From Oxalicibacterium flavum (GTDB lineage: Bacteria > Pseudomonadota > Gammaproteobacteria > Burkholderiales > Burkholderiaceae_D): a DNA stretch of 64,000 bases. The stretch covers positions 248,001 to 312,000 of the forward strand of contig NZ_BMCG01000004.1 of NCBI RefSeq assembly GCF_014635065.1, read 5' to 3'. Positions 45,266 through 57,308 of the stretch are shown in pieces. The translations under genes were made by a program, and so were the position numbers. How positions within the stretch are numbered: the stretch's first letter is position 1; each line of letters begins with the position of its first letter. The notes under the pieces are model-generated. The model had not been told where the DNA came from. It was given only the letters and a program-made list of their open reading frames with translations, and ran no database searches.

Positions 45266-46092
45266 TGGCACTCGTTAAAGTCAAGCCGACCTCGCCTGGT
45301 CGTCGCGGCATGGTCAAGGTCGTCAACAGCGACCTGTACAAAGGCCGTCCGTTTGCCGGCCTGATCGAAAAGAAATCGAAGTCGGCCGGCCGTAACAACA
45401 ACGGTCACATCACCACCCGTCACATCGGCGGTGGTCATCGCCAGCACTATCGCGTCATCGACTTCAAGCGCAACAAGGATGGCATTCCTGCGAAAGTGGA
45501 ACGTATCGAATACGATCCAAACCGCACCGCCAACATCGCGCTGCTGCTGTACGCGGATGGCGAGCGTCGCTACATCATCGCGACCAAGGGTCTGGCAGTC
45601 GGCGATCAACTGCTGAGCGGCTCGGAAGCGCCGATCAAGGCAGGCAACACGCTGCCGATCCGCAATATTCCGGTCGGCACGACGATTCACTGCGTCGAAA
45701 TGCTGCCAGGCAAGGGCGCGCAGATTGCGCGTACTGCCGGCGCCGGCGTGGTGCTGATGGCGCGTGAAGGCGTTTATGCGCAGGTTCGTCTGCGTTCGGG
45801 TGAAGTTCGTCGCATCCACGTCGAATGCCGTGCAACGGTTGGTGAAGTCGGCAATGCCGAGCACAGCCTGCGCAAGATCGGCAAGGCTGGTGCGATGCGC
45901 TGGCGCGGTGTTCGTCCTACCGTTCGCGGTGTGGTCATGAACCCGGTCGATCACCCGCACGGTGGTGGTGAAGGTAAAACGGCGGCAGGTCGTCACCCGG
46001 TATCTCCGTGGGGCCAGCAGACCAAGGGCAAGAAGACGCGCAGCAACAAGCGCACGTCTTCCATGATCGTCTCGCGCCGCGGCAAGAAATAA
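45265..46092 (+). CDS. rplB: 50S ribosomal protein L2
   Basis: 275 residues, [14 protein letters not shown] start and the catalytic-centre histidine in [12 protein letters not shown]. Its A overlaps the rplW stop by one base (TAATG). Confidence 0.98.
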   Translation: MALVKVKPTSPGRRGMVKVVNSDLYKGRPFAGLIEKKSKSAGRNNNGHITTRHIGGGHRQHYRVIDFKRNKDGIPAKVERIEYDPNRTANIALLLYADGERRYIIATKGLAVGDQLLSGSEAPIKAGNTLPIRNIPVGTTIHCVEMLPGKGAQIARTAGAGVVLMAREGVYAQVRLRSGEVRRIHVECRATVGEVGNAEHSLRKIGKAGAMRWRGVRPTVRGVVMNPVDHPHGGGEGKTAAGRHPVSPWGQQTKGKKTRSNKRTSSMIVSRRGKK

Positions 46093-46102
46093 GGGATAAG
46101 AC

Positions 46103-46378
46103 ATGACACGTTCATTGAAAAAAGGGCCGTTTTGCGACGCCCACCTGGTGAAAAAAGTCGAAGCCGCGCAAGCGAACAAAGACAAGAAGCCGATCAAAAC
46201 CTGGTCCCGTCGTTCGACCATCATGCCTGACTTCATCGGCCTGACGATCGCGGTGCACAACGGCAAGCAGCACGTGCCGGTCTATGTGTCCGAGAACATG
46301 GTTGGTCACAAGCTTGGCGAATTCGCGCTGACCCGTACGTTCAAGGGCCACGCTGCTGACAAGAAGGCTAAGAAATAA
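46103..46378 (+). CDS. rpsS: 30S ribosomal protein S19
   Basis: 91 residues, [19 protein letters not shown], typical length. It ends one base into the rplV start. Confidence 0.98.
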   Translation: MTRSLKKGPFCDAHLVKKVEAAQANKDKKPIKTWSRRSTIMPDFIGLTIAVHNGKQHVPVYVSENMVGHKLGEFALTRTFKGHAADKKAKK

Positions 46379-46707
46379 TGGAAACTAAAGCTATCCTCAA
46401 GGGCGTTCGCCTGTCGGATCAGAAAGGTCGCCTGATCGCCGATCTGATTCGCGGCAAGAAAGTCGATGCTGCCTTGAACATTCTGCAGTTCAGCCCGAAA
46501 AAAGGCGCTGCAATCGTCAAGAAGGTGCTCGAATCCGCCATCGCCAACGCTGAACACAACGACGGCGCCGATATCGACGAACTGTTCGTGAAAACGATCT
46601 ACGTCGAAAAGGGCCCGATCCTGAAGCGCTTCACTGCTCGCGCAAAAGGTCGTGGTGATCGTATCTCTAAACAATCCTGTCACATTTACGTGACTGTCGG
46701 TAACTAA
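46378..46707 (+). CDS. rplV: 50S ribosomal protein L22
   Basis: 109 residues with [18 protein letters not shown] and the exit-tunnel loop region RAKGRGDRI near the C-terminus, where macrolide-resistance changes arise in other bacteria. Overlaps rpsS by one base. Confidence 0.98.
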   Translation: METKAILKGVRLSDQKGRLIADLIRGKKVDAALNILQFSPKKGAAIVKKVLESAIANAEHNDGADIDELFVKTIYVEKGPILKRFTARAKGRGDRISKQSCHIYVTVGN

Positions 46708-46716
46708 GGAGTCACG

Positions 46717-47535
<819 letters not shown>

Positions 47536-47537
47536 TC

Positions 47538-47957
47538 ATGCTGCAACCAGCACGCAGAAAATATCGCAAAGAGCAAAAAGGTCGCAACACCGGTATTTCG
47601 CATGGCACCGGCACCGCCGTGTCGTTCGGCGAATTCGGCCTGAAGGCAGTTGGTCGTGGTCGTATCACGGCACGTCAGATCGAAGCCGCGCGTCGCGCAA
47701 TGACCCGTCACATCAAACGTGGCGGTCGTATCTGGATCCGTATCTTCCCAGACAAGCCGATTTCGAACAAGCCGGCCGAAGTCCGTATGGGTAACGGTAA
47801 AGGTAATCCGGAATACTACGTCGCCGAGATTCGTCCAGGCAAAATGTTGTACGAGATGGATGGTGTGGATGAAAGTCTGGCGCGCGAAGCGTTCCGCCTG
47901 GCTGCAGCGAAGCTGCCTTTGGCTACCACGTTCGTTGTCCGTCAAGTCGGCCAATAA
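47538..47957 (+). CDS. rplP: 50S ribosomal protein L16
   Basis: 139 residues, [19 protein letters not shown] and the [12 protein letters not shown]-type conserved loop. Two nt after rpsC. Confidence 0.98.
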   Translation: MLQPARRKYRKEQKGRNTGISHGTGTAVSFGEFGLKAVGRGRITARQIEAARRAMTRHIKRGGRIWIRIFPDKPISNKPAEVRMGNGKGNPEYYVAEIRPGKMLYEMDGVDESLAREAFRLAAAKLPLATTFVVRQVGQ

Positions 47958-47969
47958 TAAGGGGCTAAC

Positions 47970-48161
47970 ATGAAAGCATCTGAACTCAAGGGCAAAGACC
48001 AAGCGGCTTTGGCCAAGGAACTGAACGATCTGCTGAAGGCCCAGTTTGGCCTGCGCATGCAGATCGCTACCCAGCAGCTGAACAATACTGCGCAGCTGAA
48101 GAAGGTACGTCGCGACATCGCACGTGTCAAAACGGTCATCAACCAGAAGGACGCCAAATAA
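47970..48161 (+). CDS. rpmC: 50S ribosomal protein L29
   Basis: 63 residues, a helical hairpin with [15 protein letters not shown]. One-base overlap with rpsQ (TAATG). Confidence 0.97.
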   Translation: MKASELKGKDQAALAKELNDLLKAQFGLRMQIATQQLNNTAQLKKVRRDIARVKTVINQKDAK

Positions 48162-48433
48162 TGAACGATCAGGCAAAACAAGCGCTCAAGCGTACGTTGA
48201 TTGGCAAGGTTGTGTCCGACAAGATGGACAAGACCGTTACCGTGCTGATCGAGCGTCACGTCAAGCATCCGCTGTACGGCAAGATCATCGTGCGCTCGAA
48301 CAAGTATCACGCACACGATGAAAGCAACCAGGCCAAGGAAGGCGATACCGTCGAGATTCAAGAAGGTCGTCCGATTTCCAAGACCAAGGCTTGGACCGTC
48401 ACGCGTGTTGTGCAGGTGGCACAGGTAGTTTAA
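48161..48433 (+). CDS. rpsQ: 30S ribosomal protein S17
   Basis: 90 residues, [30 protein letters not shown] and YHAHDE motifs. It is the last gene of the S10 segment; a 214-nt gap with a hairpin follows. Confidence 0.98.
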   Translation: MNDQAKQALKRTLIGKVVSDKMDKTVTVLIERHVKHPLYGKIIVRSNKYHAHDESNQAKEGDTVEIQEGRPISKTKAWTVTRVVQVAQVV

Positions 48434-48647
48434 TTAGTTGTTGCAAGCCCGCCGTTTATCCCTGATAATGGCGGGCTTCGTTCCTGCAAAGTAACGCAGG
48501 AAAAGCAGTAAAGTTAGTGCCGAAGAGTTGTACTAATCGAAGTTTTGAAAAACGTCCACCTCATCAGCCTGCCACGCAGGTTGCCGAGACCAAGACTGAC
48601 CGTACCGCGCATTGTGCGCAGCGGGTTAAGTTGGGAAAGAAAATACT
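48434..48647 (+). promoter_or_regulatory. Spacer between S10 and spc gene blocks, with hairpin
   Basis: AAGCCCGCC (48445-48453) pairs with GGCGGGCTT (48470-48478); no true T-run follows, so termination would be partial. The remaining 170 nt probably hold a promoter for rplN, but no clear -35/-10 pair was found. It corresponds to the S10/spc operon boundary of E. coli. Confidence 0.55.
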
Positions 48648-49016
48648 ATGATTCAAACTGAAAGCCGGCTCGAAGTAGCCGACAACACGGGCGCTCGTGA
48701 AGTCCTGTGCATCAAGGTGCTGGGCGGTTCGAAGCGCCGTTATGCCAGCATTGGCGATGTGATCAAGGTCACGGTCAAGGTTGCTGCGCCGCGTGGTCGC
48801 GTGAAGAAGGGCGAAATCTACAACGCAGTTGTCGTGCGTACTGCCAAGGGTGTTCGTCGCCAGGACGGCTCGCTGGTCAAGTTCGACGGCAATGCAGCCG
48901 TTTTGCTGAATGCAAAGCTGGAGCCAATTGGTACGCGTATTTTTGGACCGGTTACACGTGAGCTGCGCACTGAGCGCTTCATGAAAATCGTTTCTCTCGC
49001 GCCTGAAGTTCTGTAA
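48648..49016 (+). CDS. rplN: 50S ribosomal protein L14
   Basis: 122 residues, [28 protein letters not shown], universal L14 start. First gene of the spc block. Confidence 0.98.
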   Translation: MIQTESRLEVADNTGAREVLCIKVLGGSKRRYASIGDVIKVTVKVAAPRGRVKKGEIYNAVVVRTAKGVRRQDGSLVKFDGNAAVLLNAKLEPIGTRIFGPVTRELRTERFMKIVSLAPEVL

Positions 49017-49025
49017 GGAGTCGTG

Positions 49026-49340
49026 ATGGATAAGATTCGTAAAAGCGACGAAGTCATTGTGCTGACAGGCAAGGACAAGGGCAAGCGTGGCGTGGTTCAG
49101 CGTCGCGTCGATGCCAACTACGTCATCGTGGAAGGTGTCAATGTCGCCAAGAAGGCGACCAAGCCGAATCCGATGACGGGTGCTACCGGTGGCATCGTCG
49201 ATAAGTTGATGCCGATTCATGTGTCGAATGTTGCGTTGTTCAATGCGGCAACCGGCAAGGCAGATCGCGCTGGCTTCAAGGACGTGGATGGCAAGAAAGT
49301 CCGTGTCTACAAGTCGAGCGGCGAAGTTGTAAAGGGTTAA
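49026..49340 (+). CDS. rplX: 50S ribosomal protein L24
   Basis: 104 residues, [22 protein letters not shown] (KOW motif). ATG 49026 is used; a GTG at 49023 is also open, and AAGGAG at 49015-49020 allows both. Confidence 0.97.
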   Translation: MDKIRKSDEVIVLTGKDKGKRGVVQRRVDANYVIVEGVNVAKKATKPNPMTGATGGIVDKLMPIHVSNVALFNAATGKADRAGFKDVDGKKVRVYKSSGEVVKG

Positions 49341-49346
49341 GAGATC

Positions 49347-49886
49347 ATGGCCCGTCTCCAAGAGTTTTACAAAGAAAAAGTCGTTGCCGATCTGACTTCC
49401 AAGTTCGCTTACAAGTCGGTGATGGAAGTGCCGCGCATCCAGAAGATCACCCTGAACATGGGTCTGTCGGAAGCTGTTGCCGACAAGAAGATCATCGAGC
49501 ACGCTGTGGGCGACCTGACCAAGATCGCTGGCCAGAAGCCTGTCGTGACCAAGGCACGCAAGGCAATCGCTGGTTTCAAGATCCGCGAAGGTTATCCGAT
49601 CGGTTGCATGGTGACCCTGCGTGGCGCCCAGATGTACGAATTCCTCGATCGCCTGATCACGGTTGCGCTGCCTCGCGTGCGCGATTTCCGTGGTGTGTCG
49701 GGCAAGGCATTCGATGGTCGTGGCAACTACAACATCGGTGTGAAAGAGCAGATCATTTTCCCCGAGATCGAGTACGACAAGATTGATGCGCTGCGTGGTC
49801 TGAATATCAGCATCACGACAACCGCGAAGACCGACGACGAAGCGAAAGCGCTTCTCGCCGCATTTAAATTCCCGTTCAGAAACTGA
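49347..49886 (+). CDS. rplE: 50S ribosomal protein L5
   Basis: 179 residues, [17 protein letters not shown] and the P-site loop region [17 protein letters not shown], full length. Binds 5S rRNA. Confidence 0.98.
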   Translation: MARLQEFYKEKVVADLTSKFAYKSVMEVPRIQKITLNMGLSEAVADKKIIEHAVGDLTKIAGQKPVVTKARKAIAGFKIREGYPIGCMVTLRGAQMYEFLDRLITVALPRVRDFRGVSGKAFDGRGNYNIGVKEQIIFPEIEYDKIDALRGLNISITTTAKTDDEAKALLAAFKFPFRN

Positions 49887-49893
49887 GGTTGCC

Positions 49894-50199
49894 ATGGCAA
49901 AACTGGCGCTGATTAACCGTGAACAAAAGCGTGCGAACCTGGTGAAGAAATACGCCGGCAAGCGCGCCGAGTTGAAGGCAATCATTGATGACCAATCGAA
50001 GTCGGAAGAGGAACGTTACGAAGCGCGTCTGAAGCTGCAGGCTCTGCCGCGTAACGCCAATCCGACCCGTCAACGTAATCGTTGCACTCTGACTGGTCGT
50101 CCCCGTGGCACTTTCCGCAAGTTCGGTCTGGGCCGTATCAAACTCCGTGAAACCGCCATGCGTGGCGAGATCCCGGGTATGACCAAAGCTAGCTGGTAA
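49894..50199 (+). CDS. rpsN: 30S ribosomal protein S14
   Basis: 101 residues, the long zinc-free type: [25 protein letters not shown] lacks the two CxxC pairs of the short S14 form. Confidence 0.98.
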   Translation: MAKLALINREQKRANLVKKYAGKRAELKAIIDDQSKSEEERYEARLKLQALPRNANPTRQRNRCTLTGRPRGTFRKFGLGRIKLRETAMRGEIPGMTKASW

Positions 50200-50213
50200 T
50201 AGGAGAACAAGCA

Positions 50214-50609
50214 ATGAGTATGAGCGATCCTATCGCCGATATGCTGACCCGTATCCGCAATGCGCAAGTCGTGCAGAAAACGACGGTTGCAATGCCTTCC
50301 TCGAAGGTCAAGGTTGCCATCGCCAACGTTCTGCGCGACGAGGGTTACATCGAAGATTTCGCCGTGACGGAAGCTGCCGGCAAGGCAGAACTGAAAATCG
50401 GTCTGAAATACTACGCCGGTCGCCCGGTCATCGAGCGTCTCGAGCGTGTCTCGCGTCCCGGCCTGCGTATTTACAAGGGCAAGGACGAGATTCCAAGTGT
50501 CATGAACGGTCTGGGCGTTGCCATCGTGTCGACCCCTCGTGGCGTCATGACTGATCGCAAAGCGCGCGCAACCGGTGTCGGTGGCGAAGTGATTTGCTAC
50601 GTCGCGTAA
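50214..50609 (+). CDS. rpsH: 30S ribosomal protein S8
   Basis: 131 residues, [14 protein letters not shown] start and [23 protein letters not shown] end. In E. coli S8 represses the spc operon by binding mRNA near rplE; that site was not analysed. Confidence 0.98.
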   Translation: MSMSDPIADMLTRIRNAQVVQKTTVAMPSSKVKVAIANVLRDEGYIEDFAVTEAAGKAELKIGLKYYAGRPVIERLERVSRPGLRIYKGKDEIPSVMNGLGVAIVSTPRGVMTDRKARATGVGGEVICYVA

Positions 50610-50619
50610 GGAGTGCAAG

Positions 50620-51153
50620 ATGTCTCGTGTAGGTAAAATGCCGATTGCACTGCCGAGTGGCGCAGAAGTCGCCATCAGCGCAGAGCAGATCACCGTCAAG
50701 GGCCCGCTGGGCAGCCTGACCCAGGCGCTGACCGGTCTGGTCAAGATCGAAAACGACAACGGTACGTTGAACGTCAAGCCGGCTGATGAAAGCCGCGAAG
50801 CCAATGCCATGTCCGGCACCATCCGTGCGCTGGTCAACAACATGGTCAACGGCGTCACCAAGGGTTTCGAGAAGAAGCTGACGCTGGTCGGCGTGGGTTT
50901 CCGCGCTGCCGCTCAGGGCGACAAGCTCAACCTGTCGCTGGGTTTCTCGCATCCGGTCGTGCACCAGATGCCGGAAGGCATCAAGGTTGAAACGCCGACG
51001 CAAACCGAAATCCTGATCAAGGGGATCGATCGTCAACGTGTCGGTCAGGTTGCTGCGGAAGTCCGTGCTTACCGCTCGCCGGAGCCTTACAAGGGCAAGG
51101 GCGTTCGCTATGCGGATGAAGTGGTTGTAATCAAAGAAACCAAGAAGAAGTAA
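50620..51153 (+). CDS. rplF: 50S ribosomal protein L6
   Basis: 177 residues, [16 protein letters not shown] and the C-terminal [14 protein letters not shown], full length. Confidence 0.98.
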   Translation: MSRVGKMPIALPSGAEVAISAEQITVKGPLGSLTQALTGLVKIENDNGTLNVKPADESREANAMSGTIRALVNNMVNGVTKGFEKKLTLVGVGFRAAAQGDKLNLSLGFSHPVVHQMPEGIKVETPTQTEILIKGIDRQRVGQVAAEVRAYRSPEPYKGKGVRYADEVVVIKETKKK

Positions 51154-51162
51154 GGGTTGATG

Positions 51163-51525
51163 ATGGATAAGAAACAATCACGTCTGCGCCGCGGTCGCCA
51201 GACTCGCGCGAAGATCGCCGAGTTGAAAGTGAATCGTCTGGCCGTGCATCGCACCAATCTGCACATCTACGCCACCGTCATCGGTCCTGATGCCAAAGTG
51301 CTGGCTTCGGCTTCGACGCTGGAAGCGGAAGTGCGCAAGGAACTGGCCGGTCAATCGGGCGCTGGCGGCAATGTGGCCGCTGCTGCCCTGGTCGGCAAGC
51401 GCGTTGCAGAGAAAGCACTGAAAGCCGGAGTTGCCGAAGTTGCGTTTGATCGCTCCGGTTTCCGTTATCACGGCCGCATCAAGGCAGTTGCAGAAGCTGC
51501 GCGCGAAGCCGGTCTGAAGTTCTAA
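51163..51525 (+). CDS. rplR: 50S ribosomal protein L18
   Basis: 120 residues from the ATG at 51163 ([17 protein letters not shown]), the usual family start. ATG 51160 and TTG 51157 immediately before are also in frame, giving a stuttered start. Binds 5S rRNA. Confidence 0.97.
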   Translation: MDKKQSRLRRGRQTRAKIAELKVNRLAVHRTNLHIYATVIGPDAKVLASASTLEAEVRKELAGQSGAGGNVAAAALVGKRVAEKALKAGVAEVAFDRSGFRYHGRIKAVAEAAREAGLKF

Positions 51526-51537
51526 GGAAGAATCGTC

Positions 51538-52056
51538 ATGGCAAAAATGCAATCGAAAATGCAAAGCGATAAGCCGGATGATGGCATGCGCGAAAAAATG
51601 ATCGCGGTCAACCGTGTGACCAAGGTGGTCAAGGGTGGTCGTATCATGGGTTTCGCAGCACTGGCCGTGGTCGGTGACGGCGATGGCCGCATCGGCATGG
51701 GCAAGGGCAAGTCGAAGGAAGTCCCGGTCGCCGTGCAGAAGGCAATGGAAGAAGCGCGTCGCAAGATGATCAAGGTCACCTTGAAGAACGGCACGCTGCA
51801 GCACACGGTTACCGGCAAGCACGGTGCGTCGTCGGTCCTGATGCTGCCGGCCAAGGACGGTACGGGCGTCATCGCCGGCGGTCCGATGCGCGCAATCTTC
51901 GAAGTCATGGGTGTGACGAACGTGGTGGCCAAATCCACCGGCTCGACCAACCCGTACAACATGGTTCGCGCCACGCTGGACGGCTTGTCCAAAATGAATA
52001 CGCCGTCGGAAATTGCTGCCAAGCGCGGCAAGTCCGTCGAAGAAATCCTGGGCTAA
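51538..52056 (+). CDS. rpsE: 30S ribosomal protein S5
   Basis: 172 residues, [25 protein letters not shown] and [15 protein letters not shown], full length. Confidence 0.98.
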   Translation: MAKMQSKMQSDKPDDGMREKMIAVNRVTKVVKGGRIMGFAALAVVGDGDGRIGMGKGKSKEVPVAVQKAMEEARRKMIKVTLKNGTLQHTVTGKHGASSVLMLPAKDGTGVIAGGPMRAIFEVMGVTNVVAKSTGSTNPYNMVRATLDGLSKMNTPSEIAAKRGKSVEEILG

Positions 52057-52066
52057 GGTGAACGCA

Positions 52067-52246
52067 ATGGCAAATACCATCAAAGTCAAACTGGTCAAAG
52101 GTCTGATCGGCACGCGTGAGACCCACCGTGCAACCGTTCGCGGTCTCGGTCTGCGTCGTGTCAACTCGGTTTCCGAACTGGAAGATACGCCGGCAGTGCG
52201 CGGCATGATCAACAAAGTAGCGTACCTCGTGAAAGTAGTGTCGTAA
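52067..52246 (+). CDS. rpmD: 50S ribosomal protein L30
   Basis: 59 residues, [32 protein letters not shown] 52067 lies behind AAGGTG, 10 nt after rpsE. Confidence 0.97.
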   Translation: MANTIKVKLVKGLIGTRETHRATVRGLGLRRVNSVSELEDTPAVRGMINKVAYLVKVVS

Positions 52247-52272
52247 GCTTCGGCTCGCACACGGAGAACATC

Positions 52273-52704
52273 ATGGAATTGAACACCATTCAACCAGCGG
52301 ACGGCGCCAAGCACGCAAAGCGTCGCGTCGGTCGCGGTATCGGCTCCGGCCTGGGCAAGACGTCCGGCCGTGGTCACAAAGGTCAGAAGTCCCGTTCGGG
52401 TGGCTTCCACAAGGTTGGTTTCGAAGGCGGTCAGATGCCTTTGCAACGTCGTCTGCCGAAGCGCGGTTTCAAATCGCTGGCAACGCCGTACAAGGCTGAG
52501 GTTCGTCTGTCCGACCTGGAAAAGCTGCCGGTTTCGGAAATTGACATCCTGGCGCTGAAGCAGGCAGGCGTGATTGGCGAGCTGGCACGTGTCGTGCGCG
52601 TTATCCAGTCCGGCGAGATCACCAAGAAAGTGGCGCTCAAGGGTCTGATCGCCACCAAAGGCGCAAAAGCGGCGATCGAAGCAGCTGGTGGTTCCGTTGC
52701 TTAA
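52273..52704 (+). CDS. rplO: 50S ribosomal protein L15
   Basis: 143 residues, [28 protein letters not shown] start, full length. secY follows after 27 nt. Confidence 0.98.
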   Translation: MELNTIQPADGAKHAKRRVGRGIGSGLGKTSGRGHKGQKSRSGGFHKVGFEGGQMPLQRRLPKRGFKSLATPYKAEVRLSDLEKLPVSEIDILALKQAGVIGELARVVRVIQSGEITKKVALKGLIATKGAKAAIEAAGGSVA

Positions 52705-52731
52705 TCCTGCAGTCTGATAACGGAGTAAGAA

Positions 52732-54063
52732 TTGGCTACTACTCCTCAGCTTGCCAAAGGCGCTGCCAGCGGTTTTCCGTGGTCACGTCTGTGGTTCCTG
52801 CTTGGCGCACTGGTTGTTTTCCGCATCGGCGCGCACATTCCGGTTCCAGGTATCGATCCGGAACAGCTGGCGCAGTTGTTCAAGCAAAATCAGGGCGGCA
52901 TCCTCGGCATGTTCAACATGTTTTCCGGTGGTGCGCTGTCCCGTTTCACGATTTTTGCGCTGGGCATCATGCCGTACATTTCGGCATCGATCATCATGCA
53001 GTTGATGACGGTCGTGTCGCCGCAGCTCGAAGCGCTGAAGAAGGAAGGCGAATCGGGCCGTCGCAAGATCACGCAATATACGCGCTACGGCACTCTGGTG
53101 CTGGCGACGTTCCAGGCGCTGGGTATTGCGGTGGCGCTGGAATCGCAGATCGGTCTGGTCATCGATCCGGGTCTGGCTTTCCGTGCTACCACGGTTATCA
53201 CGCTGGTTACTGGCACGATGTTCCTGATGTGGCTGGGTGAGCAGATTACCGAGCGCGGACTGGGCAACGGCATCTCGATCATCATTTTTGCGGGTATCGC
53301 GGCAGGTTTGCCGAGCGCGATCGCAGGATTGTTCGAGCTGGTGCGTACGGGTTCGATGAGTGCTCTGGCGGCGATCCTGATCTGCGTGGTGGTGGCACTG
53401 GTGACGTATCTGGTCGTGTTCATCGAACGCGGTCAGCGCAAGATCCTGGTGAACTATGCCAAGCGTCAGGTCGGCAACAAGATCTATGGTGGCCAAAGCA
53501 GCCATCTGCCGCTGAAGCTGAACATGGCAGGCGTGATTCCGCCGATCTTTGCATCGTCGATCATCCTGTTCCCGGCCACGATCACGAGCTGGTTCACGTC
53601 GGGCGAAACGAGCAACCCGGTGGTGCGCTTCCTGAAGGATCTGGCAGCGTCGATGGCACCAGGCGAGCCGATTCATGCCTTGCTGTACGCAGCGGCGATC
53701 GTGTTCTTCTGCTTCTTCTATACCGCGCTGGTGTTCAACAGCAAGGAAACGGCAGACAACCTGAAGAAGAGCGGCGCCTTTGTGCCGGGTATTCGTCCAG
53801 GTGAGCAGACGGCACGCTACATCGACAAGATCCTGACGCGTCTGACCCTGGTTGGCGCGGTGTATATCACGCTGGTGTGCTTGTTGCCGGAATTCATGAT
53901 CGCGCGCTGGAAGGTGCCGTTCTACTTCGGTGGAACCTCGCTGCTGATTATCGTGGTGGTGACGATGGACTTCATGGCGCAAGTACAGAACTACGTGATG
54001 TCCCAGCAATACGAGTCGTTGCTGCGCAAGGCGAATTTCAAGGGTGGCATTCCGACGCGATAA
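52732..54063 (+). CDS. secY: Protein translocase subunit SecY
   Basis: 443 residues, ten transmembrane helices. [39 protein letters not shown] and [19 protein letters not shown] are characteristic. The only well-placed start is a TTG at 52732 behind CGGAG. A weak start codon for an essential membrane channel may limit its synthesis relative to ribosomal proteins (inference). Confidence 0.97.
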   Translation: MATTPQLAKGAASGFPWSRLWFLLGALVVFRIGAHIPVPGIDPEQLAQLFKQNQGGILGMFNMFSGGALSRFTIFALGIMPYISASIIMQLMTVVSPQLEALKKEGESGRRKITQYTRYGTLVLATFQALGIAVALESQIGLVIDPGLAFRATTVITLVTGTMFLMWLGEQITERGLGNGISIIIFAGIAAGLPSAIAGLFELVRTGSMSALAAILICVVVALVTYLVVFIERGQRKILVNYAKRQVGNKIYGGQSSHLPLKLNMAGVIPPIFASSIILFPATITSWFTSGETSNPVVRFLKDLAASMAPGEPIHALLYAAAIVFFCFFYTALVFNSKETADNLKKSGAFVPGIRPGEQTARYIDKILTRLTLVGAVYITLVCLLPEFMIARWKVPFYFGGTSLLIIVVVTMDFMAQVQNYVMSQQYESLLRKANFKGGIPTR

Positions 54064-54087
54064 GCGGGCGGTAAAACAGGCGAACGA

Positions 54088-54306
54088 ATGGCAAAAGACG
54101 ACGTAATTCAGATGCAGGGCGAGATTCTCGAGAATCTTCCGAATGCAACATTCAGAGTCAAGTTGGAAAATGGGCATGTGGTGCTCGGTCACATTTCCGG
54201 AAAGATGCGCATGAACTACATCCGCATCCTGCCGGGAGACAAGGTGACGGTGGAACTGACGCCTTATGATTTAAGCCGGGCACGGATCGTTTTCCGTACC
54301 AAGTAA
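54088..54306 (+). CDS. infA: Translation initiation factor IF-1
   Basis: 72 residues, [29 protein letters not shown] and [25 protein letters not shown]. Placement between secY and rpmJ, unlike E. coli, is common in Burkholderiales. Confidence 0.98.
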   Translation: MAKDDVIQMQGEILENLPNATFRVKLENGHVVLGHISGKMRMNYIRILPGDKVTVELTPYDLSRARIVFRTK

Positions 54307-54345
54307 TTTAAAAACGAATCAAGAACTGTAAGGAAGAGGGCAAAA

Positions 54346-54459
54346 ATGAAAGTGCTCGCATCAGTCAAGCGGATCTGCCGCAACTGCAAGATCATCAAGC
54401 GCAAAGGCGTCGTTCGCGTCATCTGCATCGAACCGCGCCACAAGCAGCGCCAAGGTTAA
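54346..54459 (+). CDS. rpmJ: 50S ribosomal protein L36
   Basis: 37 residues, [20 protein letters not shown] then [16 protein letters not shown]. Zinc ligands CxxC, Cys and His (the C+ form) are present, so this is the zinc-binding paralogue. GGAAGAGG precedes the ATG. Confidence 0.97.
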   Translation: MKVLASVKRICRNCKIIKRKGVVRVICIEPRHKQRQG

Positions 54460-54486
54460 TTAACGTTATTGATTGAGGAATAACGA

Positions 54487-54852
54487 ATGGCACGTATCGC
54501 TGGGGTAAACGTACCCAATCATCAACATACCGTAATCGGTCTGACCGCAATCTATGGTATCGGCCGTCCACGCGCGCAGAAAATCTGCGACACAACGGGC
54601 GTTCCGACGACCAAGAAGGTCAAGGATCTGGACGATAACGAGCTGGAAAAGCTGCGCGACGAAATCGCGAAGTTCATCGTCGAGGGCGATCTGCGTCGTG
54701 AACTCTCGATGAACATCAAGCGCCTGATGGATCTGGGCTGCTATCGCGGTCTGCGTCATCGCCGTGGTCTGCCGGTTCGCGGTCAGCGTACCCGTACCAA
54801 TGCCCGTACCCGTAAAGGTCCGCGCAAGGCAGCGCAATCGCTGAAGAAATAA
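54487..54852 (+). CDS. rpsM: 30S ribosomal protein S13
   Basis: 121 residues, [25 protein letters not shown] start and the basic [25 protein letters not shown] tail. It opens the alpha block. Confidence 0.98.
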   Translation: MARIAGVNVPNHQHTVIGLTAIYGIGRPRAQKICDTTGVPTTKKVKDLDDNELEKLRDEIAKFIVEGDLRRELSMNIKRLMDLGCYRGLRHRRGLPVRGQRTRTNARTRKGPRKAAQSLKK

Positions 54853-54892
54853 TCCAGTCGCAGTTTGACTCGTCGGATTCAAGGAAAGAATT

Positions 54893-55297
54893 ATGGCAAA
54901 AGCATCCAATAACGCCGCAGCAGCACGCGCGCGCAAGAAGGTTAAAAAGAACGTTGCCGAAGGCATCGCGCACATCCACGCGTCCTTCAACAACACCATC
55001 ATCACGATCACCGATCGTCAAGGCAATGCCTTGTCGTGGGCAACGTCGGGCGGTGCAGGCTTCAAGGGTTCGCGCAAATCGACCCCGTTCGCCGCGCAGG
55101 TCGCTGCCGAAACCGCTGGCAAGGTTGCCATCGAGTACGGCATCAAGAACCTCGAAGTGCGTATCAAGGGCCCGGGTCCTGGCCGTGAATCGTCGGTTCG
55201 CGCCCTGAACAACCTCGGTATCAAGATCACGCAAATCCAGGACGTGACGCCTGTTCCGCACAACGGTTGCCGTCCGCCGAAGCGTCGTCGTATCTAA
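54893..55297 (+). CDS. rpsK: 30S ribosomal protein S11
   Basis: 134 residues, [23 protein letters not shown] and [17 protein letters not shown] end, universal. Confidence 0.98.
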   Translation: MAKASNNAAAARARKKVKKNVAEGIAHIHASFNNTIITITDRQGNALSWATSGGAGFKGSRKSTPFAAQVAAETAGKVAIEYGIKNLEVRIKGPGPGRESSVRALNNLGIKITQIQDVTPVPHNGCRPPKRRRI

Positions 55298-55335
55298 ATT
55301 TGCTGTATCATCGGCAGTTTTTCTGTCGTTCCCGG

Positions 55336-55365
55336 CCCGCCAAATGTTTGGCGGGTTTTGTTCTT
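55336..55365 (+). terminator. Hairpin with T-run between rpsK and rpsD
   Basis: CCCGCCAAA-TG-TTTGGCGGG (55336-55355) followed by TTTTGTTCTT. It has all marks of an intrinsic terminator or attenuator inside the alpha block, so rpsD needs partial read-through or its own promoter in the next 100 nt. Confidence 0.8.
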
Positions 55366-55467
55366 AAGACCACCGTCTGATTGCAGGTTGATCAGACTAG
55401 CGCCCGATGAATTGTGTTTTCGCAAGAAGATTCATTCCGGGGCGTCATGCATAACTAAGGAAAAATC

Positions 55468-56091
55468 GTGGCACGTTATATCGGACCCAAAGCAAAACTC
55501 TCCCGCCGTGAAGGCACCGACCTCTTCCTGAAGAGCGCACGCCGTTCGCTCGACTCGAAGTGCAAACTCGACTCCAAGCCAGGTCAGCACGGTCGCACCT
55601 CGGGTGCACGTACCTCCGACTACGGCAATCAGCTGCGCGAAAAGCAAAAGGTAAAGCGCATGTACGGCGTCCTCGAGCGTCAGTTCCGCCGTTACTTCGC
55701 CGAAGCCGATCGCCGCAAGGGCAACACCGGTGAAACGCTGCTGAAGCTGCTGGAAGCCCGTCTGGACAACGTCGTCTATCGCATGGGGTTCGGTTCGACC
55801 CGCGCCGAAGCACGTCAGCTGGTGTCGCACAAGGCACTGACCGTCAACGGTATTGTCGTCAACATCGCGTCGTACCAGGTCAAGGCCGGTGACGTGATCG
55901 CCATCCGCGAAAAAGCCAAGAAGCAGACCCGTATCGTCGAAGCGCTGTCGCTGGCGGAACAGGTCGGCCTGCCATCGTGGGTGTCGGTCGATTCCAAGAA
56001 AATGGAAGGCACCTTCAAGTCGGCACCGGATCGCAGCGAGATTGCCAACGACGTCAACGAATCGCTGATCGTCGAATTGTATTCCCGCTAA
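55468..56091 (+). CDS. rpsD: 30S ribosomal protein S4
   Basis: 207 residues, [25 protein letters not shown] start and an S4 RNA-binding domain ([25 protein letters not shown]). In E. coli S4 represses the alpha operon; here it is framed by hairpins on both sides. Confidence 0.98.
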   Translation: MARYIGPKAKLSRREGTDLFLKSARRSLDSKCKLDSKPGQHGRTSGARTSDYGNQLREKQKVKRMYGVLERQFRRYFAEADRRKGNTGETLLKLLEARLDNVVYRMGFGSTRAEARQLVSHKALTVNGIVVNIASYQVKAGDVIAIREKAKKQTRIVEALSLAEQVGLPSWVSVDSKKMEGTFKSAPDRSEIANDVNESLIVELYSR

Positions 56092-56103
56092 TCAGTTTTT
56101 CCG

Positions 56104-56127
56104 GCCCACCTACTTGGTGGGCTTTTC
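56104..56127 (+). terminator. Hairpin with T-run between rpsD and rpoA
   Basis: GCCCACC-TACTT-GGTGGGC followed by TTTTCT. Weaker than the one before rpsD; likely an attenuator. Confidence 0.7.
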
Positions 56128-56185
56128 TCGTAATGCCATCAGCCTTATCGGTGTAATGAGCCGAGGGTATTGAAAAGGACATTTC

Positions 56186-57163
56186 ATGCAAAACAGCTTG
56201 TTGAAACCCCGTATTATCGAAGTCGAAGCACTCGGTGCCGGTCACGCCAAGGTCGTGATGGAGCCGTTCGAGCGCGGCTACGGCCACACCCTGGGCAATG
56301 CCCTGCGTCGCGTTCTGCTGTCGTCGATGGTCGGCTATGCCCCGACCGAAGTGACGATCGCCGGTGTCGTGCACGAATACTCGTCGCTGGACGGTGTGCA
56401 GGAAGACGTCGTCGATCTGCTGCTGAACCTGAAAGGCGTGGTCTTCAAGCTGCACAACCGCGATGACGTCACGCTGATCCTGAAGAAGGAAGGCGAAGGC
56501 GCCGTGCTGGCTTCCGACATCGAGCTGCCGCACGACGTCGAACTGATCAATCCGGATCACGTGATTGCGCATCTGACCGCCGGCGGCAAGCTGGACATGC
56601 AGATCAAGGTCGAAAAAGGCCGCGGCTATGTGCCGGGCAACGTGCGTCGCCTGTCGGAAGACGCCAACAAGACCATCGGCCGCATCATCCTTGATGCCTC
56701 GTTCTCGCCAGTGCGTCGCGTGTCGTACGCTGTCGAATCGGCGCGTGTGGAACAGCGTACCGATCTGGACAAACTGGTCATCAACATCGAAACCAACGGC
56801 GTCATCACGCCGGAAGAAGCGATCCGCCAGTCGGCACGCGTGCTGGTTGACCAGCTCAACGTGTTCGCGGCACTGGAAGGCACCGAAGCGCCGGCAGATG
56901 CACCGTCGCGCGCACCGGCCGTCGATCCGATCCTGCTGCGTCCGGTTGACGATCTGGAACTGACGGTGCGTTCGGCCAACTGCCTGAAGGCCGAAAACAT
57001 CTACTACATCGGCGACCTGATCCAGCGCACCGAGAACGAACTGCTCAAGACGCCGAACCTCGGCCGCAAGTCCCTGAACGAAATCAAGGAAGTGCTGGCA
57101 TCGCGCGGTCTGACGCTGGGCATGAAGCTCGAAAACTGGCCGCCGGCTGGTCTCGAGAAGTAA
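56186..57163 (+). CDS. rpoA: DNA-directed RNA polymerase subunit alpha
   Basis: 325 residues. N-terminal assembly domain ([24 protein letters not shown]) and C-terminal domain with [21 protein letters not shown] that binds UP elements and activators. A flexible linker with [11 protein letters not shown] joins them. Confidence 0.98.
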   Translation: MQNSLLKPRIIEVEALGAGHAKVVMEPFERGYGHTLGNALRRVLLSSMVGYAPTEVTIAGVVHEYSSLDGVQEDVVDLLLNLKGVVFKLHNRDDVTLILKKEGEGAVLASDIELPHDVELINPDHVIAHLTAGGKLDMQIKVEKGRGYVPGNVRRLSEDANKTIGRIILDASFSPVRRVSYAVESARVEQRTDLDKLVINIETNGVITPEEAIRQSARVLVDQLNVFAALEGTEAPADAPSRAPAVDPILLRPVDDLELTVRSANCLKAENIYYIGDLIQRTENELLKTPNLGRKSLNEIKEVLASRGLTLGMKLENWPPAGLEK

Positions 57164-57229
57164 TTGTCGTATCCGCGGCGGCTGGAGATTCCGGTCGCCG
57201 CGGCTGTAGTGCCACAGCCTGCCAGGCTG

Positions 57230-57235
57230 TATAAT
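57230..57235 (+). promoter_or_regulatory. Candidate -10 box upstream of rplQ
   Basis: A consensus TATAAT lies 74 nt before rplQ, in the 145-nt spacer after rpoA. No good -35 sits 17 bp upstream, so this is only a candidate promoter. Confidence 0.35.
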
Positions 57236-57308
57236 TCGATCCCCTACCGGTCCGCGTCACCTGATGACGATAGAAGAACTGGATACAAACTAACTGAAAG
57301 GAAATACC

